From Clarkia xantiana subsp. parviflora (taxonomy: Eukaryota; Streptophyta; Magnoliopsida; Myrtales; Onagraceae), in NCBI GenBank assembly GCA_036873135.1, contig JAPTYO010000008.1, positions 23,599,001 to 23,663,000 on the forward strand: a stretch of 64,000 bases of DNA, given 5' to 3'. Numbering within the stretch: position 1 is the stretch's first letter; every line of letters begins with the position of its first letter. The notes below the pieces were generated by a model. The model was not told where the DNA came from, ran no database searches, and saw only the letters and a program-made list of their open reading frames with translations. Made by a program: the position numbers and the translations under genes. Positions 22,402 through 32,489 of the stretch are shown here, in pieces.

Positions 22402-25400
22402 ATGGAAAACACATACACCATACACGGAGGCTTCAGTGCAGGGGGGGAAACCTCTTACGCAAGGGAGAGGTACGCCGCCGGAAAAAGTGAAAAGCCACAG
22501 GAACCAGACGGAGAAGACACAATCATGGAAGACGTCATAGGCTTCTCAGCCAAAGACAGAGAGCACATAACGTTCCCCCACAACGACGCCTTAGTCATTC
22601 AAATGACTATTGATGAAATGGAAGTGAAGCGAATTCTGGTAGACGGAGGCTCCGCCCCAAACGTGCTAACAAAAGACATTTTCCTAGCACTCGGAAGAAA
22701 GAAGGCCATACAAACAATGAACTCACCTCTAGTGGGATTCATGGGAGATGCCAGCTACCCGCTGGGCACCATTACCCTTCCGGTAACTTTGGGCGAAGGA
22801 GAAAGACGTCTGAATATCGATGTACTATTCATAGTAGTCGAGAAGCTAAACGCCTACAATGGCATTCTCGGATACACGACCATGAACGAATGGAGAATGG
22901 TGCCTTCAACGGCCCACCTAAAGATCAAGTTCCCAACCATTGCAGGTGTGGGAGAAGTTAGAGGAAACCAACAAGTAGCAAGAGAATGCCACAATGTTGC
23001 GCTACAACAAAACTTGAGGGGAAACATGCCAGTAGTACCCACCATCGACGGAGACCCAAGAGATGACTACGGGAGGCCTACAGCGATGGACGAACTCCGT
23101 GAAGTCAAAATCGATGAGCCAGAAAGAATGGTGCGCGTAGGAGCATCATTATCAGAAGACGAAGTGATTGAAATCACAGCGCTCCTAACAGAATACAAAG
23201 ACTTATTCGCATGGTCCCCAAAGGACATGCCAGGAATAAGCCCAGATGTCATTTGCCATAAACTCAACATCAACAAAGATGCTCGAGTAGTGAAACAAAA
23301 GCTAAGGTCAATAGGAGGAGACAAGAAGTTGGCCATTCGCGAGGAGGTAGGCAGACTGCTTGATGCAGGCTTCATTGAAGAATCCAAGTATCAAACTTGG
23401 GTAGCCAACCCTGTAGTTGTTCCTAAACCAAATGGCAAGTCAAGAATGTGCATCGACTACAGAGACCTCAACAATGCATGCCCAAAAGACTCATATCCGG
23501 TCCCACGGATTGATCAATTGGTAGATGCGACTGCGGACCATGAACTGATGACAGTTATGGATGCATACACGGGATACAACCAAATCCCAATGTTTTGGCG
23601 GGACGCCCCACATACGGCATTCTACGCTGACAGTGAAATTTATAACTACAAAGTTATGCCTTTCGGGTTAATCAATGCGGGGGCAACCTACCAAAGAATG
23701 GTCAATCTCATTTTCGGAGATCTGATTGGCGATAAAATGGAGGCGTACGTGGATGATATGGTCGTGAAATCCAAGAAAAGAAAGAACCACGCAGATGACC
23801 TACGCATAATCTTCGAGAGAATGCGTCAGTACCAAATAAGACTAAACCCCGCAAAGTGCGCTTTCGGGGTACGGTCAGGAAAAATACTTGGATTTATGGT
23901 GAGCGAAAGGGGCATTGAAGCAAACCCTGAGAAGGTGAAGGCAATTGAAGAAATGGCCTCTCCAACAAAGCACAAAGAAGTACAACAGCTCAACGGGCGC
24001 CTCACAGCCCTGAACAGATTCCTGGCCAAAATCGGAGACAGAGCCCTCCCTTTCTTCGAAGTGCTACGCGCGAACAAGAAGTTTGAATGGACAAATGTCT
24101 GTGAAGAAGCCTTCCAACAACTCAAACAACACTTGAAGACGCTCCCAAGACTAGCAAAGCCACTTCAAGGGGAGCCTCTTTTTCTCTACATATCAACTAG
24201 CAACACGGCAGTTAGCTCTGTACTAATAAAGGAAAAAGGAGGGGCGCAACTCCCGGTCTATTACGTGAGCAAAACACTGGCCAAGTATGAAGTCAATTAC
24301 GTACCAATTGAGAAGCACTTGTACGCGCTTGTGATAGCCGCACGCAAGCTAAGGCCTTACTTCCACGCGCATGAAATAACGGTCCTCACAGACCAGCCTT
24401 TGAAGCACATCCTTGCAAAACCAAACATGTCAGGGAGATTGACGAAGTGGTCTGTAGAGTTAAGTGAATTCCGCATTCATTTCGCTCCACGGACAGCCAT
24501 CAAAGGGCAGGCCTTGGCAGACTTCATAGCAGAGTTCACAGGAATCGAGCCCGAGCCACAAGTTGAAGTCCAAACAAATGTCCCACCCGCAGAAGTTTGG
24601 GAAATGTACACGGACGGATCATCCAACACCGGAGGCGCGGGGGCAGGATTACTACTAATCCCACCCGACGGCTCAGACCCCTTGAAGTACGCTTTGAACT
24701 TAACATTCAAAGCGACGAACAATGAGGCAGAATATGAGGCACTGATAACAGGCCTCAGGATAGCCAAAGGAGTTGGGGTGGAATACTTACGAGTAAAGTG
24801 CGATTCACAACTGGTCGTCAACCAGGTCAAAGGAGAGTACACTGCAAAGTCCGAAAACATGCAGAGATACTTGACACAAGCAAAGGAGTTGGTAGAAAGT
24901 TTCAAAACTTTCGACATAACTTCCGTCCCACGAGAAGAAAACCAGGAGGCCGATGCTCTAAGCAAGTATGCCCAAAACAATGAACAAGGCAAAGAGACAC
25001 ACTTTGTGGAAAACAGGATAATATCTGTCATAGACCAATTCGAAGTAATGGCCATTGACGAAGAGGAAACTTGGATGACACCAATCCAAGCATACCTCGC
25101 AGGAGGGACCCTACCGCGAGACAAAACTCAAGCAAGCAAGATCGAAAGGGTAGCCGTAAACTACGCCTTGATCGAGGGACAGCTCTACAGAAAGGGTTAT
25201 TCTACACCCTACCTAAGGTGTATCACAAGCACAGAAGGAACAACGGTACTAGAAGAACTCCATGGAGGAATGGCTGCCTCGCACGAAGGAGCTCGTGCGT
25301 TAATCCGCAAAGCCTTGAACTTGGGCTACTATTGGCCAACAATGAGAGCTCAAGCAACGAACATGGTGACAGAATGCGAAGCATGTCAGCTATATTCAAG

Positions 25401-26304
25401 GAACATCACAGCTCCAGCAGCAGAATTAAGCCCAATTTCAAGCGCATGGCCATTCGCACAATGGGGCATTGACTTGATCGGTCCACTCCCAAAATCGAAG
25501 GGCCAAGCAAAGTTCATAGTCGTCGCAATCGACTACTTCTCAAAATGGATTGAGGCTAAGCCACTGGCGCGCATCACAGACACACAAATCATGGACTTTA
25601 TCCGAAACTACATAATGGCTCGCTACGGTGTCCCGAAGATACTCATTAGCGACAACGGTGCCCAATTCAGGAGTGGAAATATGCAAAAATTCTGCGAACG
25701 TCTCAAGATAGACCACCGTTTTGCATCGGTGCATCACGCACAGACAAACGGCCAGGTCGAGTCAGCAAACAAGATAGTCCTGGACGGACTAAAGAAGAGA
25801 GTCCATGCTCTGAAAGGAGGTTGGGTGGACCAGCTAAGCAGTGTTTTATGGGTTGTGCGCACAACACCCAAAGAATCAACAGGTGAAACACCCTTCAGCC
25901 TAGTCTATGGAACCGAGGCAGTGGCACCTATCGAAATCGCCGTCTCTTCATACAGAACGACGCATTTTGACCCCCAAACCAATGAGGAAGAAAGACGCCT
26001 CGACCTTCAGCTAACAGACGAACAAAGATGGAAATCAAAGCAAGTTCAAGCAAAGATGCGCCTAGCCACATCCAGATACTACAACAGAAAGGTCAAGGCG
26101 CGACAATTCCATGTGGGAGAAATGGTGTGGAGAAGAAACGAATTCTCACACCTGGACCAAATCAACAAGATGTCCCCCAAGTGGGAAGGCCCCTACAAGA
26201 TAGTAGCGGTCCCATACATTAATGCATACCGCATCCAAGATGTTGACGGGAACGAATTGCCTAACACTTTCAGCGGGGGACACTTGAAGAAATTCCATGC
26301 ATAA
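22402..26304 (+). CDS. Element A Pol polyprotein (PR-RT-RH-aRH-IN), intact
   Basis: 1300 aa with no interruption. It starts with a short IHGGFSAGGETS..RE.YA segment that matches the linker after Gag in Element B. Then retropepsin (VDGGSAPN near residue 78), RT at about 313-510 with YVDD near 449, the standard Gypsy RNase H at about 553-715, and a second RNase H at about 732-855 with YTDGSS, NNEAEYEAL, KCDSQLV and EADALS catalytic acids. Integrase follows: H..H and CEAC zinc region at about 952-995, catalytic D (WGIDLIGPL, 1021), D (SDNGAQF, 1083) and E (NGQVES, 1119). A GPY motif (WEGPYKI) stands in the C-terminus; no chromodomain. The only missing function is Gag. Confidence 0.96.
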   Translation: MENTYTIHGGFSAGGETSYARERYAAGKSEKPQEPDGEDTIMEDVIGFSAKDREHITFPHNDALVIQMTIDEMEVKRILVDGGSAPNVLTKDIFLALGRKKAIQTMNSPLVGFMGDASYPLGTITLPVTLGEGERRLNIDVLFIVVEKLNAYNGILGYTTMNEWRMVPSTAHLKIKFPTIAGVGEVRGNQQVARECHNVALQQNLRGNMPVVPTIDGDPRDDYGRPTAMDELREVKIDEPERMVRVGASLSEDEVIEITALLTEYKDLFAWSPKDMPGISPDVICHKLNINKDARVVKQKLRSIGGDKKLAIREEVGRLLDAGFIEESKYQTWVANPVVVPKPNGKSRMCIDYRDLNNACPKDSYPVPRIDQLVDATADHELMTVMDAYTGYNQIPMFWRDAPHTAFYADSEIYNYKVMPFGLINAGATYQRMVNLIFGDLIGDKMEAYVDDMVVKSKKRKNHADDLRIIFERMRQYQIRLNPAKCAFGVRSGKILGFMVSERGIEANPEKVKAIEEMASPTKHKEVQQLNGRLTALNRFLAKIGDRALPFFEVLRANKKFEWTNVCEEAFQQLKQHLKTLPRLAKPLQGEPLFLYISTSNTAVSSVLIKEKGGAQLPVYYVSKTLAKYEVNYVPIEKHLYALVIAARKLRPYFHAHEITVLTDQPLKHILAKPNMSGRLTKWSVELSEFRIHFAPRTAIKGQALADFIAEFTGIEPEPQVEVQTNVPPAEVWEMYTDGSSNTGGAGAGLLLIPPDGSDPLKYALNLTFKATNNEAEYEALITGLRIAKGVGVEYLRVKCDSQLVVNQVKGEYTAKSENMQRYLTQAKELVESFKTFDITSVPREENQEADALSKYAQNNEQGKETHFVENRIISVIDQFEVMAIDEEETWMTPIQAYLAGGTLPRDKTQASKIERVAVNYALIEGQLYRKGYSTPYLRCITSTEGTTVLEELHGGMAASHEGARALIRKALNLGYYWPTMRAQATNMVTECEACQLYSRNITAPAAELSPISSAWPFAQWGIDLIGPLPKSKGQAKFIVVAIDYFSKWIEAKPLARITDTQIMDFIRNYIMARYGVPKILISDNGAQFRSGNMQKFCERLKIDHRFASVHHAQTNGQVESANKIVLDGLKKRVHALKGGWVDQLSSVLWVVRTTPKESTGETPFSLVYGTEAVAPIEIAVSSYRTTHFDPQTNEEERRLDLQLTDEQRWKSKQVQAKMRLATSRYYNRKVKARQFHVGEMVWRRNEFSHLDQINKMSPKWEGPYKIVAVPYINAYRIQDVDGNELPNTFSGGHLKKFHA

Positions 26305-26593
26305 ACAAGAAAGGAAACCATAGAACTAAAAGCCGTCGTATCAAGCTTTTTAGTCTTCATTACTTTAAAAGAAGGAGATGTGTAACTCCATACTTGCGCA
26401 TCAAATGAAGTTATGTTACTAACAAAATTCATGTCTCTTGTAGGCACACTATTAACTCACATACAACGCCTAAGCTCAAAATCAAGGCATCAAAACACAA
26501 CAACAGTGACAACAGGCCAACCTATACAAGGCTCATCACTACAACCAAAGCAAAGGACGCACGTCTCATCCAAGGAGTTGGAATATTTTCATC
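26305..26593. other. Element A pol 3' flank
   Basis: No coding capacity seen; untranslated spacer before the hairpin array. Confidence 0.5.
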
Positions 26594-27204
26594 AAGGATG
26601 TGGACGTACTAATCTATTCACATCCTTGCCAAGCCGGGGGACAAATGGTTCCTTAGGGTTCCTCCCTCGCAACCAAACGCAAGTGTCAGACGTACTAATC
26701 TATCCACACTTAGCCACCATCAAAGGATGTGGACGTACTAATCTATCCACATCCCATGAAACAAGAGAGGTGCGTGGCTCCTCAGGAAACCACCATCTTG
26801 TCAAAACATCATAATGAAGATCCATGATTCCGTAAGGAACTATCTTCTTATGAAAATCAAAAGAAGGACAAGCGGTTCCTTAGAGTTCCCCCCTTCTCAT
26901 AAAAATTGCAAGTGTCGGACGTACTAATCTATCCACACTTCGCAATCCAACAATCTCACCAAGGATGTGAACGTACTAATCTATTCACATCCTTGCAAAT
27001 GAAGGACAAGCGGTTCCTTAGGGTTCCCCCTTTCTCATAAAATTGCAAGTGTCGGACGTACTAATCTATCCACACTTCGCAATCCAACAATCTAACCAAG
27101 GATGTGAACGTACTAATCTATTCACATCCTTGCAAAAGAGAGAAAGCGGTTCCAGACGGATCCCCCTCACAAAAAGTGTCGGACGTACTAATCTATCCGC
27201 ACTT
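26594..27204. repeat. Hairpin array of Element A
   Basis: Eight short inverted repeats, each with loop CGTACTAATCTA (sense strand), at about 26594, 26681, 26723, 26910, 26961, 27047, 27098 and 27174. Arms are either GGATGTGAA/TTCACATCC, GGATGTGGA/TCCACATCC or AAGTGTCGGA/TCCACACTT. Spacers carry GGTTCCTTAGGGTTCC. The modules are the same as in Element B but less regularly spaced. It lies between the convergent pol and antisense genes. Confidence 0.9.
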
Positions 27205-27410
27205 CACTATCCTATGTTATGACTAAAATAACAAGGAGATATTCAGTTATCACATCTATCTAATGCATTCATGACAAGCATATATATATAAGATCAAACA
27301 GGTCTACGATAGCAAATCCAAACATCAAACAACAGACAAGTCTTAAACAAGTCCTTCGCCAAAATACACATGCAAAGGAACAAACAAACACACAAAGGGT
27401 CCATATCGAC

Positions 27411-29863
27411 CTAGTCAAGGAGATGGCGCACATTAACCTCGCAGTCCTCCGTCGCAAAGGGATCACATGCAGGGGTATCACCAAAGATATCAGCATCCCG
27501 CTCAAAGCTAAACATCGGCTCACCATCTGCACTAATGGTGTCCTCCACCTGAAGAGAGGAAGACCCCCCCCCCCCCCCCAAATCACTCAAACCAATCACA
27601 CCAGCAGCATCCAATTTCTCAAAAGGAAACTGGGGGGCAAGACGATGCATCAGAGGAACGAAGTCATCAAGAAACTCCTTCTTCAAAGACTCATAACTCG
27701 CCTGAACGGCGGAAAGGAAAGGCTCGCTCTGAGGATACCGCTTAAAGGCGCCGACCTTGCCTTCCGAAAAGCCGTCCTCCTTCGCCTTTTGCAACTCGGC
27801 AGCCCGCACCCCCTCCCGGAATGCCATCCGATCCTTCACAGCAGACAGCTGATCTCGGATCTCGGCAACACGAGCTTGACTCGAGGCAAGTGCATCAGAT
27901 AATATAAGAAGCTCCCCAGCATGGCCTTTCGCATCCTCAGTCAAAGAGACCTGCTCCTTCATTAGCTCCTCATGGCTCTCCAAAAGCTGATCTTTCTCAT
28001 CAGAAAGCTCGATGACAAAAGAGGACAAGTTGGCAATATCAGCATTAATCTGCATCAAAAAGAGTATAACCATCAAAACAAGTGCAACAATGAACGAATC
28101 ACTTCTAAGAAGGATAAACACTAACCGGAGAGAAGACCCCGACGTTCTCCTCCATGAAGGCGCGCGCACTAGCAGAATTCGGGGGGCACTCCTTTCGGTC
28201 TGCAGGGGGAACAGACCTCTGCACCACCCGAACGCCAACTTCAGGAGTGCTCAAGGACGCATCCTTGGGAAAACGAAGGCGCGTACCCGAGTAGGGCACC
28301 CACACACCACCTGTGACGTCGCGTTCAAAGCGACGGACAAGATCACTTCTGCGAAGCGAAGGAAGTGGAGGGATGTCTGCAAAGCACAAACATAAGCAAA
28401 CACACAAGCAAAAAATGCTGAGTACATAAAAAGAGATACCACACACCTGAAACTGGGGGGACCTCCTCTGCTGGCACATGCATCGGCTCGGGGGCAGGAG
28501 GGACGCGCTCAGCAACATGCTTCCTCTTGTCGCGTGAAGGCATACGTGAACCTGGGGGGACCTCGTCCGCTGTCCCATGCCTCGGCCCGGGGGCAGGAGG
28601 GACGCGCTCGGCAACTTGCTTCCTCTTGTCACGAGAAGGCAAGACAGACGTTCCCTCAACTCTCGAGCGCTTAGGATCACCCGAGGCACGCGCCGCAACA
28701 TCGGTCCTCTTAACGGAGGGGCGCCGAGAGGAGTCAGCAACGGGTTCTGCCCGCTCCCTCTCAGCAGGCGCACGACCTGCAAACAGGAAGAAGAAAACAT
28801 TAGAACTACAAACAGAAATACAGCCGAAAACGATAAAAAGGGAGAAGTACTTTACCCATAGGTCCTTTTCCTCGCCCATGACGAGGCCCTTCAGCAGGGG
28901 CCGGAGCAGCAACGGGGAGCCCTCGCGCAGCATCAGTCTGCAATGCCGGATGCTTGTTAAGAAACCAACCTACAGGATAACATAAGACAAGGTTATAAAA
29001 ATTCGAAAGCATACCAAGACACCCTGGGAAGAAGATACGACGATGCCTGCGGCAAGCAACTCCTCTTCAGAACCCTAAGTCAAAGGGACTATAGCCCCCG
29101 CCTGATTGTCGCGAAAGATCTCGCGAAAGGCCTTCTCATCCTGAGGGGTATACTCGGAAAAGGAGGGGACAGGGTCACGCTCCAGGACATGACACGTCTC
29201 CCACTTAGTCCCGACGTCGCTCACAAAGAAATAATGATTCTGCCATTCCTGGGAGCGAGGGTAAGGGGTGGCAAACCGTCCGCTCGGCTTCCACTTGGCA
29301 CCCCCAAGGCCAAGTGAGGAAAGGCAAGGCCACCGGCTGCAAAAGGTGGACAACCCCGATTTGTCTCGTCGCTCCAGGCGGTAGAAGGTCCGGAAGAGAA
29401 TCAAGGAGTAAGCCCATGAGTGCTTGTGGCACTGAATACGAAAACAGGTCCACGAATGAAAAGCAGCAGGGGAGAGATTGAGGGGCGAGATGTGGAAATA
29501 ATGACATAAGCGGACAAGATCCTTGCAGTAAAGAAAACGCAAGCCGTCCTCTATCTGTCCCGTGTAAACTACATCTAGGTCCACGGGAGGGGCGGTAACT
29601 GAGCCAACTTCGACATCTTTGCATATGTTAAACGGGAAGAATGCTTCAGAAAGAGGACAGACCCCCGACTTATCTACGCTCTCCACAAACTCCTCAGTCG
29701 TAATACGATTGGGAGGATAGGTCTGAGTCATCGCAATGGCTTCATGGCTAGCACCTGTCCCGGGAAAATCGAGTCGGAGTAAAAGGGGGGTGTCCTCGCT
29801 TATCTCCAAACCATCATAAGAAAAGTAATATGTACAAAGAAGGGGATCAGGAGACTCACTCAT
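27411..29863 (-). CDS. Element A antisense gene: five-exon coiled-coil protein, intact
   Basis: Exons 29860..29863 (ATGA), 28856..28969, 28447..28776, 28126..28376 and 27411..28049; 1338 nt, 445 aa, all phases consistent and open. The ATGA exon precedes a perfect GTGAGT donor, and exon 2 continues GT-TGG-TTT, giving MSWFLN. Exon 3 is Pro/Arg/Lys-rich with two PSRDKRK..AERVPPAP repeats (possible nuclear signals). Exon 4 has FPKDASLSTPEVGVRVVQRS, conserved in B. Exon 5 is a long coiled coil. A run of 16 C at 27564..27579 (Gly codons on this strand) decides the frame of the last residues and could be miscounted. Function unknown; the spliced model is inference. Confidence 0.75.
29075..29863 (-). 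CDS. Transposase_28-like ORF in intron 1 of the antisense gene (Element A)
   Basis: Starts at the same ATG (29863) but reads through the GTGAGT donor: 262 aa to a TAG at 29075. It contains LYCKDLVRLCHYFHISPLNL and LFRTFYRLERR, the conserved core of the 'putative gypsy type transposon' domain (Transposase_28), near residues 115-175. The similar frame continues past the stop as ELLAAGI, matching B, so the TAG may be a premature stop. It would be made if intron 1 (28970..29859) is retained. Identity with the B counterpart is only moderate although the upstream DNA is almost identical. Confidence 0.6.
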   Translation of the reverse strand: MSESPDPLLCTYYFSYDGLEISEDTPLLLRLDFPGTGASHEAIAMTQTYPPNRITTEEFVESVDKSGVCPLSEAFFPFNICKDVEVGSVTAPPVDLDVVYTGQIEDGLRFLYCKDLVRLCHYFHISPLNLSPAAFHSWTCFRIQCHKHSWAYSLILFRTFYRLERRDKSGLSTFCSRWPCLSSLGLGGAKWKPSGRFATPYPRSQEWQNHYFFVSDVGTKWETCHVLERDPVPSFSEYTPQDEKAFREIFRDNQAGAIVPLT

Positions 29864-29906
29864 CTCAGCAGTTCGGGGGTGACAGTTTCTGGGAAAATTC
29901 CTAAGT

Positions 29907-31734
29907 ATCAAAGACACGCGCTTGCAAGCCCGTCAACCAAACCCTGCAAAAACCATACACAACTCAATCAAAAACCAGGGCCACGTATCAACACCATTCA
30001 CCAAGCCCTTTGCGAGGGCATCCAACCCAACGGACCAACTGTCCGCGAGCAAACAGCTAGGGACCCTCCTGCTCGGGAGTCAAAAGTCCCTACGCCCACC
30101 GAAGGCCTAGGCCACCCACTAACAAAATTTCCATATATTTGTGCAATGTGACACAGGTATTCAAGCATTCCACAAAGCGATAAGTTCAAGAGCTAAAGAA
30201 ATCCAAGACATGCAAAGTTGGTCATAATTACCAAAATGCCATCCGACCACATTTCGATCAAATTTTATCCCCAAAACGGCTCAAGGCTCCGGGGGCACAT
30301 ACAAGCAGCTCAAATACACTTAAGAAAGCCCATTACATGTCACGGGGAAACTTACCCCTACCCGAACAATTCAAAGAGCACTCGGGCCAACTAAGCCACC
30401 GATAAGCACGAGCTACCGAGCGATCACCTAAACTCCGGGGGCATGACTATCCACTCACAAATAATCAAGGAGTCATTATCACACTCGGGGTCATCATATC
30501 AAGTCACCCACATCAAGATACAAAGGGTCGAACTTTTTGCTCGAATAAGTCCGATTTCGAACCTCCACGAGTTCACCTCGGTTGACCGAAACCTAAGGGC
30601 CTCTTCACAAAGGGAGTTCACTAACCATAACTCTATCTATCTACATTCAAAGTTTGGCCAAAAACGAATTTTGAAAAATCAAGCCAAAATTTCACTTAGG
30701 CATTTCATCGAACACCTATCATGCACCTTATTAAAATTAGAAATTTGCAGCCCTAAAGGTCCAATTAACATCAAGAAAAGGAAGGAGAGGACATTACCGA
30801 TCAATACCCGGCGAGAAGGACTCGAAAACGGGCCAAATCGGGTCCAAATTGGACCCGTGAACAGTGCAGCCGCCGCCCGCAGTGCTGCCGCCGCCGCTGC
30901 CGCCTCGCCGCTGCCGGGCCGCCGTGACCTCGCCGGTGGTAGTCCTGGTGGTGGCCGGCCGAAATGGGGTCACACTAGTACCCTAAAGTGAATTCCTAAA
31001 TCACTACCTTACCCTCTTCAAAATACCCTCTCAAAACCTATACAAATATTGATAGTTTTATAGACTATCACAAAGGAGGTGGACTACACAACCTAGCAAG
31101 CACCATACATCCAAGAGGTACACTCACATCCACCCTCCATTTTTTAAAGTTGTTGATAACTTGGATTTTCACCATCAAGTGACTTAGCTAAATTGGGCTA
31201 AGTTATTTCAAAGGGTCTCAACTACTTGAAAACATTATTTTTACGATTTTTCGTATCAAGTCCATCACATGTGATTTTCCAAACCCGGCATTATTTCATT
31301 TACTAAAACCGTCGTCTCGCCGTCAAGACGGCCGTCTCGGACGACGGGCTCCCGAAAACCATCATATTGCATGAAAAACGTTTTATCAAAACTTTCATGA
31401 TTTATTATCGTTTTAGTATAATTAATCATGGCATGAACGTTCCATACGTATCCGATCATCTTACAAACCCGAAAAATCTCATGTATGCTCACGCCTCATT
31501 TTTTCCAAAACCACATTTATCATATCACTTGTAGTCCGTTGTGCTACTAACCCTTTGCGTAGTTGTCAAGCAAGACCATCTCAAAAAACTAAGGCAAGAA
31601 GCTCGTCTGAGCCGCGCGTATCCACCATTGGTAGGTCAAAACTCAAGGTGAGCAGACGACCCGAATCACGCGTATACCCTATCTTAAAATAGAGTTAAAC
31701 AAAAGGTCAAGCCATTATTTAACTCGGGGGCAAG
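29907..31734 (+). other. Element A 3' region shared with Element B, ending in the PPT
   Basis: Nearly identical to 343..2190 in reverse orientation. It includes a 5' UTR intron acceptor for the antisense gene (exon from 29943 on the minus strand) and ends with the polypurine tract CTCGGGGGCAAG (31723..31734) directly before the 3' LTR. Short ORFs in it are not convincing genes. Confidence 0.8.
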
Positions 31735-32484
31735 TGATGGATATACGCATGATTCGGGTTCGGTTTTAATTATTCGGACCTCATACACGCGCGTAAGACC
31801 CACTACGAAACCCAATTTCGAGCTAACCGGGGGAAACCGGGCAAGTCGCGAACTTGCCCGGCACCCCCGGGGGGCTTACCCGGAAAATTCCGGGTAAGCT
31901 TAGCACCTCGGGGGTGTCGCGCACACCCCCCATTTTGTCTCGAATGTATAGGAGACCCGATTTTTAACTAACTCCTATGTGTCCGAGACCTATGTTTCAA
32001 AGGCGCGCGCGTCCCGCTCGTGACAGCCGCCTGAGACGCGCGTCAGAGTCCTTTTCCCAAAGCTCTCCCCTGCATCCCGGTTCACATTTCCACATTGAAC
32101 CGGGTCAAAACCGGCTTACGGTCCAAGGTTGCCTATAAATAGCCACCTTGGGGGTAAACATTTCCAAGTCACTTTGGGTGAGAATTGGGAAAAGCTCTGA
32201 CCTCGCTCTAAACTTTCTCTCTCTAGAACTGTCTAATGTTGACCGTCGGAGTGAGCACACCAAGCACCTCCCCCCTCTCCACGGGAGTTGCTCGGTAATG
32301 CTCCTCTCGCAGGTCGGACGGACAGCTAGCGAGAGAGCCCAAAAGACTTAGTGCGATCTTGAAGACGAAGCCAAAGGCCCGCGCACGACCCTAGAAGACG
32401 GACTTGGCCCAAACAAACTCGCACCCAACCCGAAGACATCAATAAGTTACTCAGCGGACAGCCCGCGTTAACTTGGTCGAAACA
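31735..32484 (+). repeat. Element A 3' LTR
   Basis: 750 bp, TGATGG...GAAACA, followed directly by the target repeat GGATA. TATA box at 32134..32141. About five differences from the 5' LTR. Confidence 0.97.
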
Positions 32485-32489
32485 GGATA

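Larger units (their letters stand above)
21592..32484 (+). mobile_element. Element A: gag-less, pol-bearing Tat-type LTR retrotransposon (complete)
   Basis: 10,893 bp, flanked by GGATA at 21587..21591 and 32485..32489. LTRs 21592..22342 and 31735..32484 differ at about five positions by eye, so insertion is recent. Internal order: PBS, intact PR-RT-RH-aRH-IN ORF, hairpin array, antisense gene (reverse strand), 1.85-kb 3' region, PPT. Only 59 bp separate the LTR from the pol start codon, so there is no room for gag. The two RNase H domains and the antisense gene place it in the Tat lineage. It shares LTR and 3' region with Element B, which has the gag that A lacks. Confidence 0.96.

Noticed and set aside
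24477..25124. 215-aa ORF antisense to RNase H of Element A
   Set aside because: Shadow of a strongly conserved coding region; no splice or domain support, unlike the real antisense gene further 3'.
25440..26304. Chromodomain at the integrase C-terminus
   Set aside because: The C-terminus ends shortly after the GPY motif (FSGGHLKKFHA); no chromodomain residues, as expected for the Tat lineage.
30443..30991. 182-aa ORF in the 3' region of A, related to 1250..1648 of B
   Set aside because: Lengths and ends differ between A and B and it runs into a GCC-repeat tail; it looks like a chance frame in untranslated sequence.
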